DNA of 64,000 bases from Microbacterium testaceum (lineage in GTDB: Bacteria > Actinomycetota > Actinomycetes > Actinomycetales > Microbacteriaceae): the NCBI RefSeq assembly GCF_029761935.1, contig NZ_CP121699.1:620001-684000 (forward strand), given 5' to 3'. A program made the position numbers and the translations under genes. The notes beneath the pieces are model-generated. The model had not been told where the DNA came from. It saw only the letters and a list, made by a program, of their open reading frames with translations, and did not search any database. Position 1 is the first letter of the stretch, and each line of letters starts with the position of its first letter. This document shows positions 40,708-50,013 of the stretch, one piece after another.

Positions 40708-42285
40708 TCAGACGCCGGCCCCTTCGGGGGTCGGCGTCTTGTTCGTGCGTCGCACCTGGATCCCGGCGATCAGGCCGGCGGCGAGGAGAGCGGCGATGCC
40801 GCCCCACCCGAGGACGATCTTCACGGCCGGCCCGATCACGACCGCGGGGGTGAGCCCGGTGCGCAGCGGCACGTCGGTGAGCATGTGCCCGGCGGTGTCG
40901 GGCGGCAGGGAGTCGAGCGTCGTCCCGTCCGGAGCGATCACCTGACTCGTGCCGACGGTCGACAGGTTGACCACCGCGCGGCCCGTCTCGATCGCGCGCA
41001 TCTGCGCGAACGCGAGCTGCTGAAGGTTCTCGTCGGTGCCCCGGAAGTCCGCATTGTTTGTCTGGAACATGTAGACCTCGGCGCCTTCGTCGGCGCCGTC
41101 CCATACGACGTCGTCGTAGATGACGTCGAAGCAGATCGCCAGGCCCACGCCGACCCCGTTGAGGTCGATCAGCGGAGGGGCGGTTCCGGGGGTGTACTCG
41201 CGGCCAATGAGACCGATGAGGTCGGGGGCGAACGGCTCCCAGAAGGACCGGTCGGGAACGTACTCGCCGAAGGGCACGGGATGCCGCTTGTCGTACGTCG
41301 TCCCCTCTTGCCCAACCGCCGTCCACAGCAGCGACGAGTTGAACAGCTCGGAGCCGCGCTCGGTGACGGCCGAGATCAGCAGCGGGGCGTCCATCCGCCG
41401 GGAGAGTTCGCCGAGCGCCGCCGCTGTCGCGGGGTTCGAGGTGGGGTCGGAGTCGACGCCGCCCTCGGGCCAGAGCAGCACGTCCATCTTCTGGCCGAAC
41501 AGCGGGGCGGATGCCGCGAGCTGCGCGTTCAACACCGCGTTGCGCGTGCGCTGGTCGAAGTACCCCGCCGGACCGTTGCCCTGCACCGCGCCCACGCGGA
41601 TCGAACCCGCGTCGGTGGTGGGGAACGCGGGCAACGCCACCAGCACGACGAGCACCGCCGCCGCGGGGACCGCGCCGGTCACACGACGGAGGCGGCCACC
41701 GCGCACGAACTCGACGGCCGTCGCGCAGAAGAGCACGACGAGGAACGACAACCCCGACATGCCCACCCACGACGCCACCTCGGCGAAGGGGCCGTTCACC
41801 TGCGAGACGCCGATGCGCCCCCACGGGAAGCCGCCGTAGGGCCACGAGCCGACGATCTGCTCGCGCAGGGTCCACAGCGCCGCGACGAGGGCGGGGAGCA
41901 GCAGGAGCCGTCCCACGCGCCCCGGCGCGACGCGCGGCATCCACCGATAGGCCAGGGCGATCGGTGCCGCCAGAACGGCTGTCAGCAACGCCTCGAGGAC
42001 GAACAGGGCCGCCCACGGGATGGGTCCGAGGTATCGAGCGGTGAAGAGCAAGTTGACCGAGAAGAACGCCACCCCGAAGAGGAACCCGATCAGCACGGCC
42101 GACCAGAACCGGCGGCCGATGAGGGTCACCAGGGCCAGCGCGACGGCGGGGAACGCCATCGGCCACCAGGCGAGCGCGGGGAACGCGGTGACGAGCAGCA
42201 GCCCCGCCACCACGGCGAGGGGCGCCGCGATAGCGAGGCGCAGCGGAGGAGTCCCCGCCCCCCGGGGCGTCGTCACCGCGCTCAT
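40708..42285 (-). CDS. lnt: Apolipoprotein N-acyltransferase
   Basis: Lnt adds the third acyl chain to the N-terminal cysteine of lipoproteins. The 525-residue protein has about six N-terminal membrane segments and a periplasmic-side nitrilase-like domain. The Glu-Lys-Cys triad is visible: Glu in LLWPEGGVDSD, Lys in YDKRHPVPFGEYVP, and Cys in VGLAICFDVIYDD. A final membrane segment and a basic tail follow. The ATG overlaps the helicase stop (ATGA). Confidence 0.94.
   Translation of the reverse strand: MSAVTTPRGAGTPPLRLAIAAPLAVVAGLLLVTAFPALAWWPMAFPAVALALVTLIGRRFWSAVLIGFLFGVAFFSVNLLFTARYLGPIPWAALFVLEALLTAVLAAPIALAYRWMPRVAPGRVGRLLLLPALVAALWTLREQIVGSWPYGGFPWGRIGVSQVNGPFAEVASWVGMSGLSFLVVLFCATAVEFVRGGRLRRVTGAVPAAAVLVVLVALPAFPTTDAGSIRVGAVQGNGPAGYFDQRTRNAVLNAQLAASAPLFGQKMDVLLWPEGGVDSDPTSNPATAAALGELSRRMDAPLLISAVTERGSELFNSSLLWTAVGQEGTTYDKRHPVPFGEYVPDRSFWEPFAPDLIGLIGREYTPGTAPPLIDLNGVGVGLAICFDVIYDDVVWDGADEGAEVYMFQTNNADFRGTDENLQQLAFAQMRAIETGRAVVNLSTVGTSQVIAPDGTTLDSLPPDTAGHMLTDVPLRTGLTPAVVIGPAVKIVLGWGGIAALLAAGLIAGIQVRRTNKTPTPEGAGV
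40710..40739. terminator. rbpA terminator lying inside the 3' coding end of lnt
   Basis: A 13-bp stem (40710-40722 with 40727-40739, arm AGACGCCGGCCCC, one G-U) with a TTCG loop, followed by TTGTT. It is also the coding sequence for the last ten residues of Lnt on the other strand (TPTPEGAGV and stop). Confidence 0.85.
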
Positions 42286-44765
42286 GCCGACGTGTAGGCC
42301 ACGATGCCGCGGCGCACCGAGTCGAGCGCCGTCCGCGCGGTCTTGGCGAGCGGCGGTTCGGCGACCAGCGAGATCTGATCGAGCAGGTCGATCGTCTGCT
42401 TCGCCCAGCGCACGAAGTCACCGGCGGCCATGTCGGCGAGGGTCAGCACGCTGTCGAGCGGCAGGCCCTTCGCCCACGCGTGCATCGCCGGCGCGAGGCC
42501 CGAGGCGGGCGACTCCGAGCCCGGCAGCCGGTGATCGCGTTCGAGGTCGTCGAGCTCCTGCCAGAGCGTCTGCGTGGCGTCGAGGGCCCCGCGGAAGGGA
42601 CCGCGGGGCAGACCGCGCTCCCCCGGGCCCGCTTCGTCGCGACGCGGTTCGTACACGAGACAGCAAGCGAGGGCCGCAAGCGAGGGGGCGTCCAACCCCT
42701 CCCACAGTCCCTGACGGAGCGACTCGGCCACGAGCAGGTCGCGTTCGCCGTAAATGCGGCGCATCGTGCGCCCGGCACGCGTCAGCACCGTGGCACCGTC
42801 GTTTTCGATCGCGACGTACTCCAGCGCCGCGAGCACCTCGACCACGCGGTCGAACACGCGCGCGACGATGCCGGTGCGCTGGTCGATCTGGTGGCGGGTC
42901 TTGTCGGTACTGCGCTTGAGCTTCCAGTAGCGCTCCGCCCAGCGGGCGTGGGCCTCGCGATCGGGGCACGACTGGCACGGATGCCGCTGCATGCGCTTGC
43001 GCAGCGACTGGATCTGCTGCTGCCGCTCATCGCGCAGACGGCGGGGGGCCGTGGCATCCCGTCGATTGATCTTCTCGAGATCGCTCAGCTCGCGGCGGAT
43101 CGTGGAGTACTCGCGGAAGTCGCCGCGGTCGCACGTCATCGCCTTCTCGTAGCCGGCGAGCGACTCCTCGGCCTCTTTCACCTGACGGGCGAGGCCCACC
43201 ACCGAACGGTCGGCCTGGAACTGCGCGAACGACGACTCGAGGATCTCGCGGGCGCGCGCCCGACCGAACTGGTCGATGAGGTTCACGGCCATGTTGTACG
43301 TGGGCCGGAAGCTCGAGTTCAGCGGGTAGGTGCGGCGCGAGGCGAGGGCTGCGACCGACTGCGGGTCGAGGCCCTCGGTGAACTGTACGACCGCGTGGCC
43401 TTCGACGTCGATGCCGCGACGACCGGCGCGACCGGTCAGCTGCGTGTACTCCCCCGAGGTGATCGCGACGCGGGCCTCGCCGTTGAACTTCTCGAGCTTT
43501 TCGAGCACGACGGTCCGCGCCGGCATGTTGATGCCGAGGGCGAGCGTCTCGGTCGCGAACACGACCTTGACGAGCTTGCGGCGGAACAGCTCTTCGACGA
43601 CCTCTTTGAACGCCGGCAGGAGACCCGCGTGGTGCGAAGCCATTCCGCGTTCGAGGTTGTCGCGCCACTCCCAGAAGTGGAGGACGGCGAGGTCTTCGTC
43701 CTTGAGGGTGAAGGTCAGCTCATCGACGATCTGGCGGATCTCGACGCGCTCCTCAGCCGACGTGAGCCGCACGTTCGCGCGGCGCAGCTGCTGCACCGCG
43801 GCATCGCACCCGGCCCGGCTGAAGACGAAGAAGATCGCGGGCAGCAGGTGGTTGCGCTGCAGCAGCTCGACGACCTCGGGCCGGTCGATGCGCTCGATGC
43901 GCGGGCCCTGCTGGGCGCGCAGCGGCTTGTGACCGCCGCGCCGCTGGTGGGCGTGGCGGGGGCCGCCCGCGTGACGCTGCGAGCGGTACTCCTGCGCGCG
44001 CCGGTTGTTCTCGTATCCCCCGGCGTTGCCGCCGCGGATGCGCAGCAGCTCCTGATTGACCTGCGCGGTGGCGACTCCGGCCCGGTCGTCGAACAGGGGC
44101 AGCAGATCGCCGCGTACGAGCACGTGCTGCTCGAGGGGAACCGGCCGGGTCTCCGACACGATCACCTCGGTGTCACCGCGCACGGTGTCGAGCCAGTCGC
44201 CGAACTCCTCGGCGTTGGACACGGTCGCCGACAGCGACACGAGCTTCACCGACGGCGGAAGGTGGATGATCACTTCTTCCCACACCGCGCCGCGGAAGCG
44301 GTCGGCGAGGTAATGCACCTCGTCCATCACGACGAATCGCAGACCGCGCAGGGCCGGCGAGTCGGCGTACAGCATGTTGCGCAGCACCTCGGTGGTCATG
44401 ACGACGATGCGCGCCGAGGCGTTGATGTTGGTGTCGCCCGTCAGCAGGCCGACCTCGTCGTCGCCGTACACCTCTTGCAGCTCGTGGAACTTCTGATTCG
44501 ACAGCGCCTTGATGGGCGTGGTGTAGAACGCCTTGTCGCCGGGCTCGAGCATGGCGAGGTGGATCGCGAACTCGCCGACGATGGTCTTTCCGGCACCGGT
44601 GGGCGCGGCCACCAGGACGCTCCGGCCGTCCTCGAGGGCGTGGCATCCCGCGATCTGGAAGTCGTCGAGCTCGAAACGCTGCATCTCGGCGAAGTCCGCC
44701 GTGTGCGGGTGCGTGGAGCGGGCGGCGGCGCGAGCGAAGCGCTCGGCCGGACTCGGTGAACTCAC
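42282..44765 (-). CDS. helY: Ski2-like DEVH-box RNA helicase (HelY)
   Basis: An 827-residue superfamily 2 helicase. Motif I is AAPTGAGKT (near residue 55), motif II DEVHYL, motif III SATVSNAEEF, motif VI QLTGRAGRRGID. A basic, Gln/Arg-rich insert (about 255-290) separates the RecA domains. The C-terminal part has a CQSCPD cysteine pair near residue 600 and a DSH-like helical domain. HelY of mycobacteria is the nearest named relative; its role in RNA turnover is inferred from the Ski2/Mtr4 family. The GTG overlaps the tatC stop. Confidence 0.92.
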   Translation of the reverse strand: MSSPSPAERFARAAARSTHPHTADFAEMQRFELDDFQIAGCHALEDGRSVLVAAPTGAGKTIVGEFAIHLAMLEPGDKAFYTTPIKALSNQKFHELQEVYGDDEVGLLTGDTNINASARIVVMTTEVLRNMLYADSPALRGLRFVVMDEVHYLADRFRGAVWEEVIIHLPPSVKLVSLSATVSNAEEFGDWLDTVRGDTEVIVSETRPVPLEQHVLVRGDLLPLFDDRAGVATAQVNQELLRIRGGNAGGYENNRRAQEYRSQRHAGGPRHAHQRRGGHKPLRAQQGPRIERIDRPEVVELLQRNHLLPAIFFVFSRAGCDAAVQQLRRANVRLTSAEERVEIRQIVDELTFTLKDEDLAVLHFWEWRDNLERGMASHHAGLLPAFKEVVEELFRRKLVKVVFATETLALGINMPARTVVLEKLEKFNGEARVAITSGEYTQLTGRAGRRGIDVEGHAVVQFTEGLDPQSVAALASRRTYPLNSSFRPTYNMAVNLIDQFGRARAREILESSFAQFQADRSVVGLARQVKEAEESLAGYEKAMTCDRGDFREYSTIRRELSDLEKINRRDATAPRRLRDERQQQIQSLRKRMQRHPCQSCPDREAHARWAERYWKLKRSTDKTRHQIDQRTGIVARVFDRVVEVLAALEYVAIENDGATVLTRAGRTMRRIYGERDLLVAESLRQGLWEGLDAPSLAALACCLVYEPRRDEAGPGERGLPRGPFRGALDATQTLWQELDDLERDHRLPGSESPASGLAPAMHAWAKGLPLDSVLTLADMAAGDFVRWAKQTIDLLDQISLVAEPPLAKTARTALDSVRRGIVAYTSA

Positions 44766-45583
44766 GCGATGGGCCCCGACGGCATCTCGGCCGCGTTGAG
44801 GCGACGGGCCTTGCGCCGGTCGAACAGCATCGAGACCCCGGCCGCCGCGAAGAACAGCACGGTGAGGATGCCGGCGAGCATCAGCATGCTGATGATGTCA
44901 GCCGCGGGGGTGGCCAGAGCCGAGAACAGGGTGGCGATGAGGATCGCCACGCGCCATCCCTTGAGGATCGCCTTGCCGCTCATGATGCCCGCCACGTTGA
45001 GCGCGACGAGGAACACCGGCAGCACGAACGCGACGCCGACCACGATCATCAGCTTGAAGACGAAGTCGTAGTAGTCGACCGCGTTGTAGAAGTTGACGCC
45101 GCCCTCGGGTGTGAAGCCCCACATCAGCTCGATCACGTGCGGGACGATCAGCAGGCCCACCCAGCAGCCCACGAAGAAGAGCGGGACGGCGGATGCCACG
45201 AACCCGACCGTGTAACGGATCTCTTTGCGCGTGAGCCCGGGCATGATGAACGCCCAGATCTGCCACAGCCACACCGGCGCCGAGAGGAAGATGCCGATCG
45301 AGAACGCGATGCGCATGCGCAGGTCGAACGCCGAGGTCACCGAGGTGAAGTTCAGCGCCGAGAAGTCGTCTCCGCGCCGCTCCGCGATGACGCGGATGGG
45401 CTCGGTGATGAGGTGGATGATCGGGTCGGTGATGATGAACGCGATCACCATGCCCACCACGAGGGCGAGCGCCGCGATCATGAGCCGCTTGCGCAGCTCG
45501 ACCAGGTGCGCCCCGATCGACATGCGCTTGTCGCGCCGCGGCCCCTCGGGCACGTCGATGCGCGGCGGTCCTGCCGTCGCCAC
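44762..45583 (-). CDS. tatC: Sec-independent protein translocase TatC
   Basis: TatC is the twin-arginine signal receptor in the membrane. The 273-residue protein has six hydrophobic segments and the family hallmarks HLVELRKRLMIAALAL (cytoplasmic N-terminus with Glu and Arg) and VWLWQIWAFIMPGLTRKE. A short Arg-rich cytoplasmic tail ends RKARRLNAAEMPSGPIA. The GTG start is three bases after the tatA stop. No tatB is present here. Confidence 0.96.
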   Translation of the reverse strand: MATAGPPRIDVPEGPRRDKRMSIGAHLVELRKRLMIAALALVVGMVIAFIITDPIIHLITEPIRVIAERRGDDFSALNFTSVTSAFDLRMRIAFSIGIFLSAPVWLWQIWAFIMPGLTRKEIRYTVGFVASAVPLFFVGCWVGLLIVPHVIELMWGFTPEGGVNFYNAVDYYDFVFKLMIVVGVAFVLPVFLVALNVAGIMSGKAILKGWRVAILIATLFSALATPAADIISMLMLAGILTVLFFAAAGVSMLFDRRKARRLNAAEMPSGPIA

Positions 45584-45586
45584 GGG

Positions 45587-45838
45587 TTAGACGGTGGGGT
45601 CGGTCGACCTGCGCGGCTCGGGAGCGACGGTCGGCGTGGTGCCGATGTCGGTGGCGCGCGGGGCTTCGGATGCGGCAGCGACCTCGTCGTCGCGCTTCAT
45701 CTCCTTCATCTCACTCTTGAAGACTCGAGCCGACTGTCCCATGCTCTTGGCGAGCGCGGGGAGCTTGGCGGCACCGAAAAGAAGAAGGATGACAGCGAGA
45801 ACGATGAGCAGGTGCCATCCGGTCAAACCCTGGAACAT
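45587..45838 (-). CDS. tatA: Sec-independent protein translocase TatA
   Basis: TatA forms the translocation pore. The 83-residue product has one membrane helix (residues 8-23), the FG hinge in LLLFGAAKLPALAKSMG, an amphipathic helix, then an acidic tail. GAGGAG lies upstream of the ATG. On this strand a TAGACT box lies about 45 bases upstream, so the gene has its own leadered promoter apart from pafBC. Confidence 0.95.
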   Translation of the reverse strand: MFQGLTGWHLLIVLAVILLLFGAAKLPALAKSMGQSARVFKSEMKEMKRDDEVAAASEAPRATDIGTTPTVAPEPRRSTDPTV

Positions 45839-45926
45839 GAGGACTCCTCGTCTCGTTCGTGCGGTATCTCAGTCTAACCCGGGCGCTCGTCGTGCGCTCC
45901 GACGCGCGGGAATCCGGCGGGAACGG

Positions 45927-46901
45927 TCAGGATTCGTGCGCGTACTGCGCGAGACCCGCGGCCGCCCACGCGGCGGCGGCCCGACGGGCTCCGGTGGGCT
46001 CGACGAGCTCGACCTCTCCCCCGCGGCGCGCCGCGAGGCGCTTGAGGCTCTGCTCGTCGGCAAGCCGGAGGGATGCCACGGCCCGGCCGTCGTCGGCGTC
46101 GTCGATCTCGGCGCGCTCGAGGTAGTCGGCCAGCAGGGGCGCCACCTCTCGGGGGAAGCGGAAGCGCGCGACGACCTCGTCGTCCGTCGGAGCGAACAGC
46201 TCGGGCACGGGGTCGGCACCGTGCGCGGCCGGGATGTCGGTGACGCGGGCGTCGCTGACGCGGTCGAGGTGGAAGGTGCGCACGGCCTGGCGCAGGTGAT
46301 CCCAGCCCTGCAGGTACCACTGCCCGTTCGCGATGTGGACCTTGATGGGGTCGACCGTCCGGCTGATCGGCTCGGCCCCGGGGGCGCGGTAGGTGAACGT
46401 GACCGCGACGCGCGAGCGCAGGGCCTCGTCGACCACGTCCCGGACGCCGTCGACCGGCCCGGGGGCGACGATCACCGCGGCGGGCGCGGTCGATGCGCCC
46501 CGCGCGAGCTTCGAGAGGAGCCCGGTGACGAGCTCGCTGTCGCCGAAACCCGGGAGACTGCGGGCCAGCTGCAGCCCGGCCAGAAGAGCGGCCGCCTCGC
46601 GCGCGGTCAGGCGCGGGGAGCGCTCGAGCCCCACGGTGTTCGTGATGGCGATGACGTCGTCGCGGTCGAGCAGGTCCCAGTCGATGTCGAAGAGGTCGTG
46701 CGGGAGCTGCCAGTACCCCTGCTCGCCGGGGAGGCCGATCACCGTGAGACGCTCGACCATCGCGCGCATCTGATCGGGGGCGACCTCGAACTCCGCGGCG
46801 GCCTCGGCCACCGACACCTCGCCCTTGCCGAGCAGGTACGGCACGAGTTGGAGCAGGAGCGCGGCGCGATCCAGTGCGGCGACGGGGCGATCGGTGCTCA
46901 C
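45927..46901 (-). CDS. pafC: WYL-domain transcriptional regulator PafC
   Basis: A 324-residue regulator: an N-terminal winged helix (residues about 10-65, LGKGEVSVAEAAAEFEVAPDQM), a central WYL domain (VTFTYRAPGAEPISRTVDPIKVHIANGQWYLQGW), and a WCX C-terminal extension. PafB and PafC act as a heterodimer that drives RecA-independent DNA-damage genes in mycobacteria. Its GTG overlaps the pafB stop (GTGA), consistent with equal amounts of each. Confidence 0.92.
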   Translation of the reverse strand: MSTDRPVAALDRAALLLQLVPYLLGKGEVSVAEAAAEFEVAPDQMRAMVERLTVIGLPGEQGYWQLPHDLFDIDWDLLDRDDVIAITNTVGLERSPRLTAREAAALLAGLQLARSLPGFGDSELVTGLLSKLARGASTAPAAVIVAPGPVDGVRDVVDEALRSRVAVTFTYRAPGAEPISRTVDPIKVHIANGQWYLQGWDHLRQAVRTFHLDRVSDARVTDIPAAHGADPVPELFAPTDDEVVARFRFPREVAPLLADYLERAEIDDADDGRAVASLRLADEQSLKRLAARRGGEVELVEPTGARRAAAAWAAAGLAQYAHES

Positions 46902-47890
46902 GCGGCACCTCCGTGCAGGGCGAGGGTGGCCTCGAGCCGTCGGATGACCTCGGCGCGCAGGTCGGCGGGTTCGACCACCCGCACCTCGGGGCCGTACGAG
47001 GCGAGCTCGTCGGCGAAGACGTGGAGGTCGACGTAGGGCACCCGGATGCCCTGGGGCGCCTGTTCGGCGCGGCGGTCGAGGCGCAGGGCCGCCTCGGTGC
47101 CGGGGTGCACCTCGAGGAGGGCGCGCTGGCGTGCGGCGACGGCGCGTAGGCCCTCGAGGGCCCGTTCCCCCGCCCCCTCACGCAGCTCCGCGGGGAAACC
47201 CTTGCGCGTGAGCGTCACCTCGCCGACGATCCGCGAGAGCAGGAACGTGCGGTCGGCGTCGACGTTCAGGTCGTAGCCGTAGACGTGCCACCGTGCCTCG
47301 TACTCGACGAGCGCGAGGGGCTGCACGCGGCGCTCGCGCGGTCGCGCCTCGCCGGGGCGCAGGTAGGTGAAGGTCACGACGCGGCACTGCTCGATCGCCC
47401 TCTGGAGAGCGGCGAACGACACATCGCGGACGCGGATGCGCGGGGCGTAGCCGATGATCGGCTCGTCGACGGCGATGCCAAGGGCGCGGATCTTGCGCAG
47501 ACCGCTGCGTGCGTCGGCGGAGAGGGACTCGCTCCCCCACACGCCGCCCGCGATGTTCAGCAGCGCCACCTCGGCGGGGCTGAAGGTGATGTCCTCGGGC
47601 AGCGCGTACTCGGCGGTCGGCACGCGATAGCGCGCCTCGCGGAGGTCGTCGGGGTCCGCGCGATTGCCGATCGTCTCGATCGGGACGCCGAGGCCGCGCA
47701 GGCTCTCTTTGTCGCGTTCGAACATCTTCTCGAGCGCGTCCTTCGACGCACCCGCCTCGAGCTGCTCCCGGTAGCCGGCGACGGACGACAGGATCGTGTC
47801 CTTCGTCAGCCCCTGCTCGGTCGCCATCAGGGCGACGACGAGGTTCACCAGACGCTCCTCGGGAGCGCTGCGGGACACGGTGGCGGGCAC
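46898..47890 (-). CDS. pafB: WYL-domain transcriptional regulator PafB
   Basis: A 330-residue partner of PafC. A winged-helix domain (LVNLVVALMATEQGLTKDTILSSVAGY) is followed by a WYL domain (VVTFTYLRPGEARPRERRVQPLALVEYEARWHVYGY split over residues 180-220). On this strand TAGGAT (47897-47902) stands six bases before the GTG, suggesting a leaderless mRNA. In many Actinobacteria pafBC follows the pupylation genes, hence the name, but those are absent here. Confidence 0.92.
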   Translation of the reverse strand: MPATVSRSAPEERLVNLVVALMATEQGLTKDTILSSVAGYREQLEAGASKDALEKMFERDKESLRGLGVPIETIGNRADPDDLREARYRVPTAEYALPEDITFSPAEVALLNIAGGVWGSESLSADARSGLRKIRALGIAVDEPIIGYAPRIRVRDVSFAALQRAIEQCRVVTFTYLRPGEARPRERRVQPLALVEYEARWHVYGYDLNVDADRTFLLSRIVGEVTLTRKGFPAELREGAGERALEGLRAVAARQRALLEVHPGTEAALRLDRRAEQAPQGIRVPYVDLHVFADELASYGPEVRVVEPADLRAEVIRRLEATLALHGGAA

Positions 47891-47896
47891 CCGCCC

Positions 47897-47902
47897 ATCC
47901 TA
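47897..47902 (-). promoter_or_regulatory. -10 box for a leaderless pafB transcript
   Basis: The minus strand reads TAGGAT, then six bases (GGGCGG), then the GTG start at 47890. Confidence 0.65.
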
Positions 47903-47987
47903 GGCGTCGACCGCCCGGCCGGAACGGCACGGGGCGCCTCGCGACCCCCGAGAGCCCGCTCCGCGCGGACCGATCGGGGGATGCCGA

Positions 47988-48935
47988 TCAGCTGACGGTG
48001 CCGAGGACGTCGATGACGTAGACCAGTGCCGAGTTCGCGGGAGCCTTGAGCACCTGCTGGTCCTGGGCGGTCTGGTCGGCGGGGACGACGATCAGCACCT
48101 GCGATCCGACCGTCGCGCCCTCGAGGGCCGAGGCGATCGCCGGCGGGAGCTGCGACACGGTCGCCTGGCCGGGCGCGCCGTTCTTCCAGGTCGAGGCGAA
48201 GGTGGTCGTGGCACCCCACGCGACGCCCTGGACGTGGATGACGACCGAGGAGTCCGCGGTCAGCACCTCGCCATCGCCCTTCTTGATGGTCTGCGAACGC
48301 TGCTGCGTGGGAGCGTCGCCGGCGGGCATGACCACACCGGGCGTGCCGTCCGGGGCGCGGACGACCGAGGGCATGCCCGAGTCGGCGTTGTACTGGTCGG
48401 CACCGTCGGCCGCGGGGAGGAAGACCTTGCGCACGTCGAAGACGAAGACCGCTCCGTCGCCCTCGCTCACGCCGAGCGCCTGAGCGCCCTGGGCGCCGAG
48501 GTCGGAACCGGGGATGGCGACCGCGACCCGCGAACCCTCGGCCACGCAGTGCAGCAGCGGAGCGATGGACGGGATGGCCTGCGTCAGCCGGGGCAGCGGC
48601 GTCGCCGACTTCACGTCGGACCCGTACGTGGTCGCCACGAGCTGCGAGCCGGTGGCGGCGTCGAGCACCGTCACGTCGACGAGCGAGAGCTGGTCGTCGC
48701 TCGTGATGCGCTGGCCGTCGCCCTCGATGAGGGTCTGGGTCCCGGCCGCCTCGGGCACGAAAGGAGAACGCACCGAGACCGTGGGGGCGGTGCCGAAGTC
48801 ACCGCTGGCGTCGACCACCGAGGCGATCGCACTGTCGGTGGGCGTCGGGCACGACGAGGCGGCGGATGCCGAGCACCCGACGAGGCCGAATCCGGCCAGG
48901 GCGGTCACGGCAACGACGGCGGGGAGTCTCTTCAC
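47988..48935 (-). CDS. FKBP-type peptidyl-prolyl isomerase-like lipoprotein
   Basis: A 315-residue exported lipoprotein. The signal peptide and lipobox (LAGFGLVGCSASAASS, Cys21) are clear. Two tandem FKBP-like domains follow (about 70-170 and 215-315). Each has the late pattern of the fold, such as LGVSEGDGAVFVFDVRKV and LKAPANSALVYVIDVLGT, but several aromatic active-site residues are not obvious, so isomerase activity is uncertain. TAAACT (minus strand, 48942-48947) lies six bases before the GTG. In related genomes this gene sits between pafA and pafB. Confidence 0.88.
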   Translation of the reverse strand: MKRLPAVVAVTALAGFGLVGCSASAASSCPTPTDSAIASVVDASGDFGTAPTVSVRSPFVPEAAGTQTLIEGDGQRITSDDQLSLVDVTVLDAATGSQLVATTYGSDVKSATPLPRLTQAIPSIAPLLHCVAEGSRVAVAIPGSDLGAQGAQALGVSEGDGAVFVFDVRKVFLPAADGADQYNADSGMPSVVRAPDGTPGVVMPAGDAPTQQRSQTIKKGDGEVLTADSSVVIHVQGVAWGATTTFASTWKNGAPGQATVSQLPPAIASALEGATVGSQVLIVVPADQTAQDQQVLKAPANSALVYVIDVLGTVS

Positions 48936-48941
48936 CCGCCC

Positions 48942-48947
48942 AGTTTA
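48942..48947 (-). promoter_or_regulatory. -10 box for a leaderless FKBP transcript
   Basis: The minus strand reads TAAACT, then six bases (GGGCGG), then the GTG at 48935. It fills most of the 52-base gap after trmI. Confidence 0.65.
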
Positions 48948-48987
48948 GGTGCTCCTGCGGAGCTCACCCGACGCTTCACCCGGGGCG

Positions 48988-50013
48988 TTACCCCGACTCG
49001 GCCTCACCCGCGGACCGACCGGTCGTACCCGCCACCGACTGGCGGACCCCCTCGGCGGACTTCTGCGCCTCGCGCACGCGCTTGCGCAGGTTCTTGTCGG
49101 TGATCTGGCGGTCGCCGACGGCACCGGGAGTCCACAGTTCGACGTCCTCGTCGCCGTAACTCGACTTCGAGGCGCGGCGCTTGACCTCGGGCGGGACGGC
49201 CCCCGGGGCGAGGCGGCGCGCGGTGATGAGGAAGCCCGTGTGAGCGACCATGCGGTGGTCGGGGCGGACCGCGAGCCCTTCGACGTGCCACCCGCGGACC
49301 ATGGTCTCGCTGGCATCCGGCTCGGTGAACAGGCCGGTGGCGCGGATGTACTCGGCCACGCGGCTCAGCTGGGTGGCGGTGGCGATGTAGCAGAGCACCA
49401 CGCCGCCGGGCGTCAGCGCGTCGGCCGCGGCGTCGATGCACTCCCAGGGCGCGAGCATGTCGAGCACGATGCGGTCGACCGAGGCCGGGGCCACGGCATC
49501 CGGGAGGCTCTCGACCAGATCGCCGACGACCACCTCCCACGTCGCGGGCATCTCGCCGTGGAACGTCTCGACGTTGGCGCGGGCGACGTCGGCGAACTCC
49601 TCGCGGCGCTCGAACGACAGGAGGCGACCGGCCGGACCGATCGCGCGCAGGAGCCACAGCGACAGCGCTCCGGAGCCGACACCGGCCTCCACGACCGTGG
49701 CCCCCGGGAAGATGTCGGCCTGCGCGAGGATCTGCGCGGCGTCCTTCGGGTAGACGATCGCGGCGCCGCGCGGCATCGACATGACGAAGTCGCGCAGCAG
49801 CGGGCGCACGGCCAGGTAGTCGTGACCAGAGCTGTTGGTCACCACGCTGCCGTCGGGCTGGCCGACCAGCAGCTCGTGCTTCAGCACGCCGTTGTGGGTG
49901 TGCAGCTCGCCCGCCTCGCGCAGGGTGATGGTGTGCATGCGGCCCTTGGGGCCGGTCAGCTGCACCCGGTCGCCGACCCGGAAGGGGCCGCTCAGGTGGG
50001 GGGTCTCGCTCAT
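48988..50013 (-). CDS. trmI: tRNA (adenine(58)-N(1))-methyltransferase
   Basis: TrmI methylates A58 of the T-loop of tRNAs. The 341-residue product has an N-terminal beta domain (GPFRVGDRVQLTGPKGRMHT), then the SAM domain with VVEAGVGSGALSLWLLRAIG, the acidic LLSFERREEF, and DRIVLDMLAPWE. The basic C-terminal tail of about 60 residues is longer than in well-studied members. ATG 50013 overlaps the HAD gene stop (ATGA). In-frame upstream codons belong to the HAD gene region. Confidence 0.93.
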   Translation of the reverse strand: MSETPHLSGPFRVGDRVQLTGPKGRMHTITLREAGELHTHNGVLKHELLVGQPDGSVVTNSSGHDYLAVRPLLRDFVMSMPRGAAIVYPKDAAQILAQADIFPGATVVEAGVGSGALSLWLLRAIGPAGRLLSFERREEFADVARANVETFHGEMPATWEVVVGDLVESLPDAVAPASVDRIVLDMLAPWECIDAAADALTPGGVVLCYIATATQLSRVAEYIRATGLFTEPDASETMVRGWHVEGLAVRPDHRMVAHTGFLITARRLAPGAVPPEVKRRASKSSYGDEDVELWTPGAVGDRQITDKNLRKRVREAQKSAEGVRQSVAGTTGRSAGEAESG

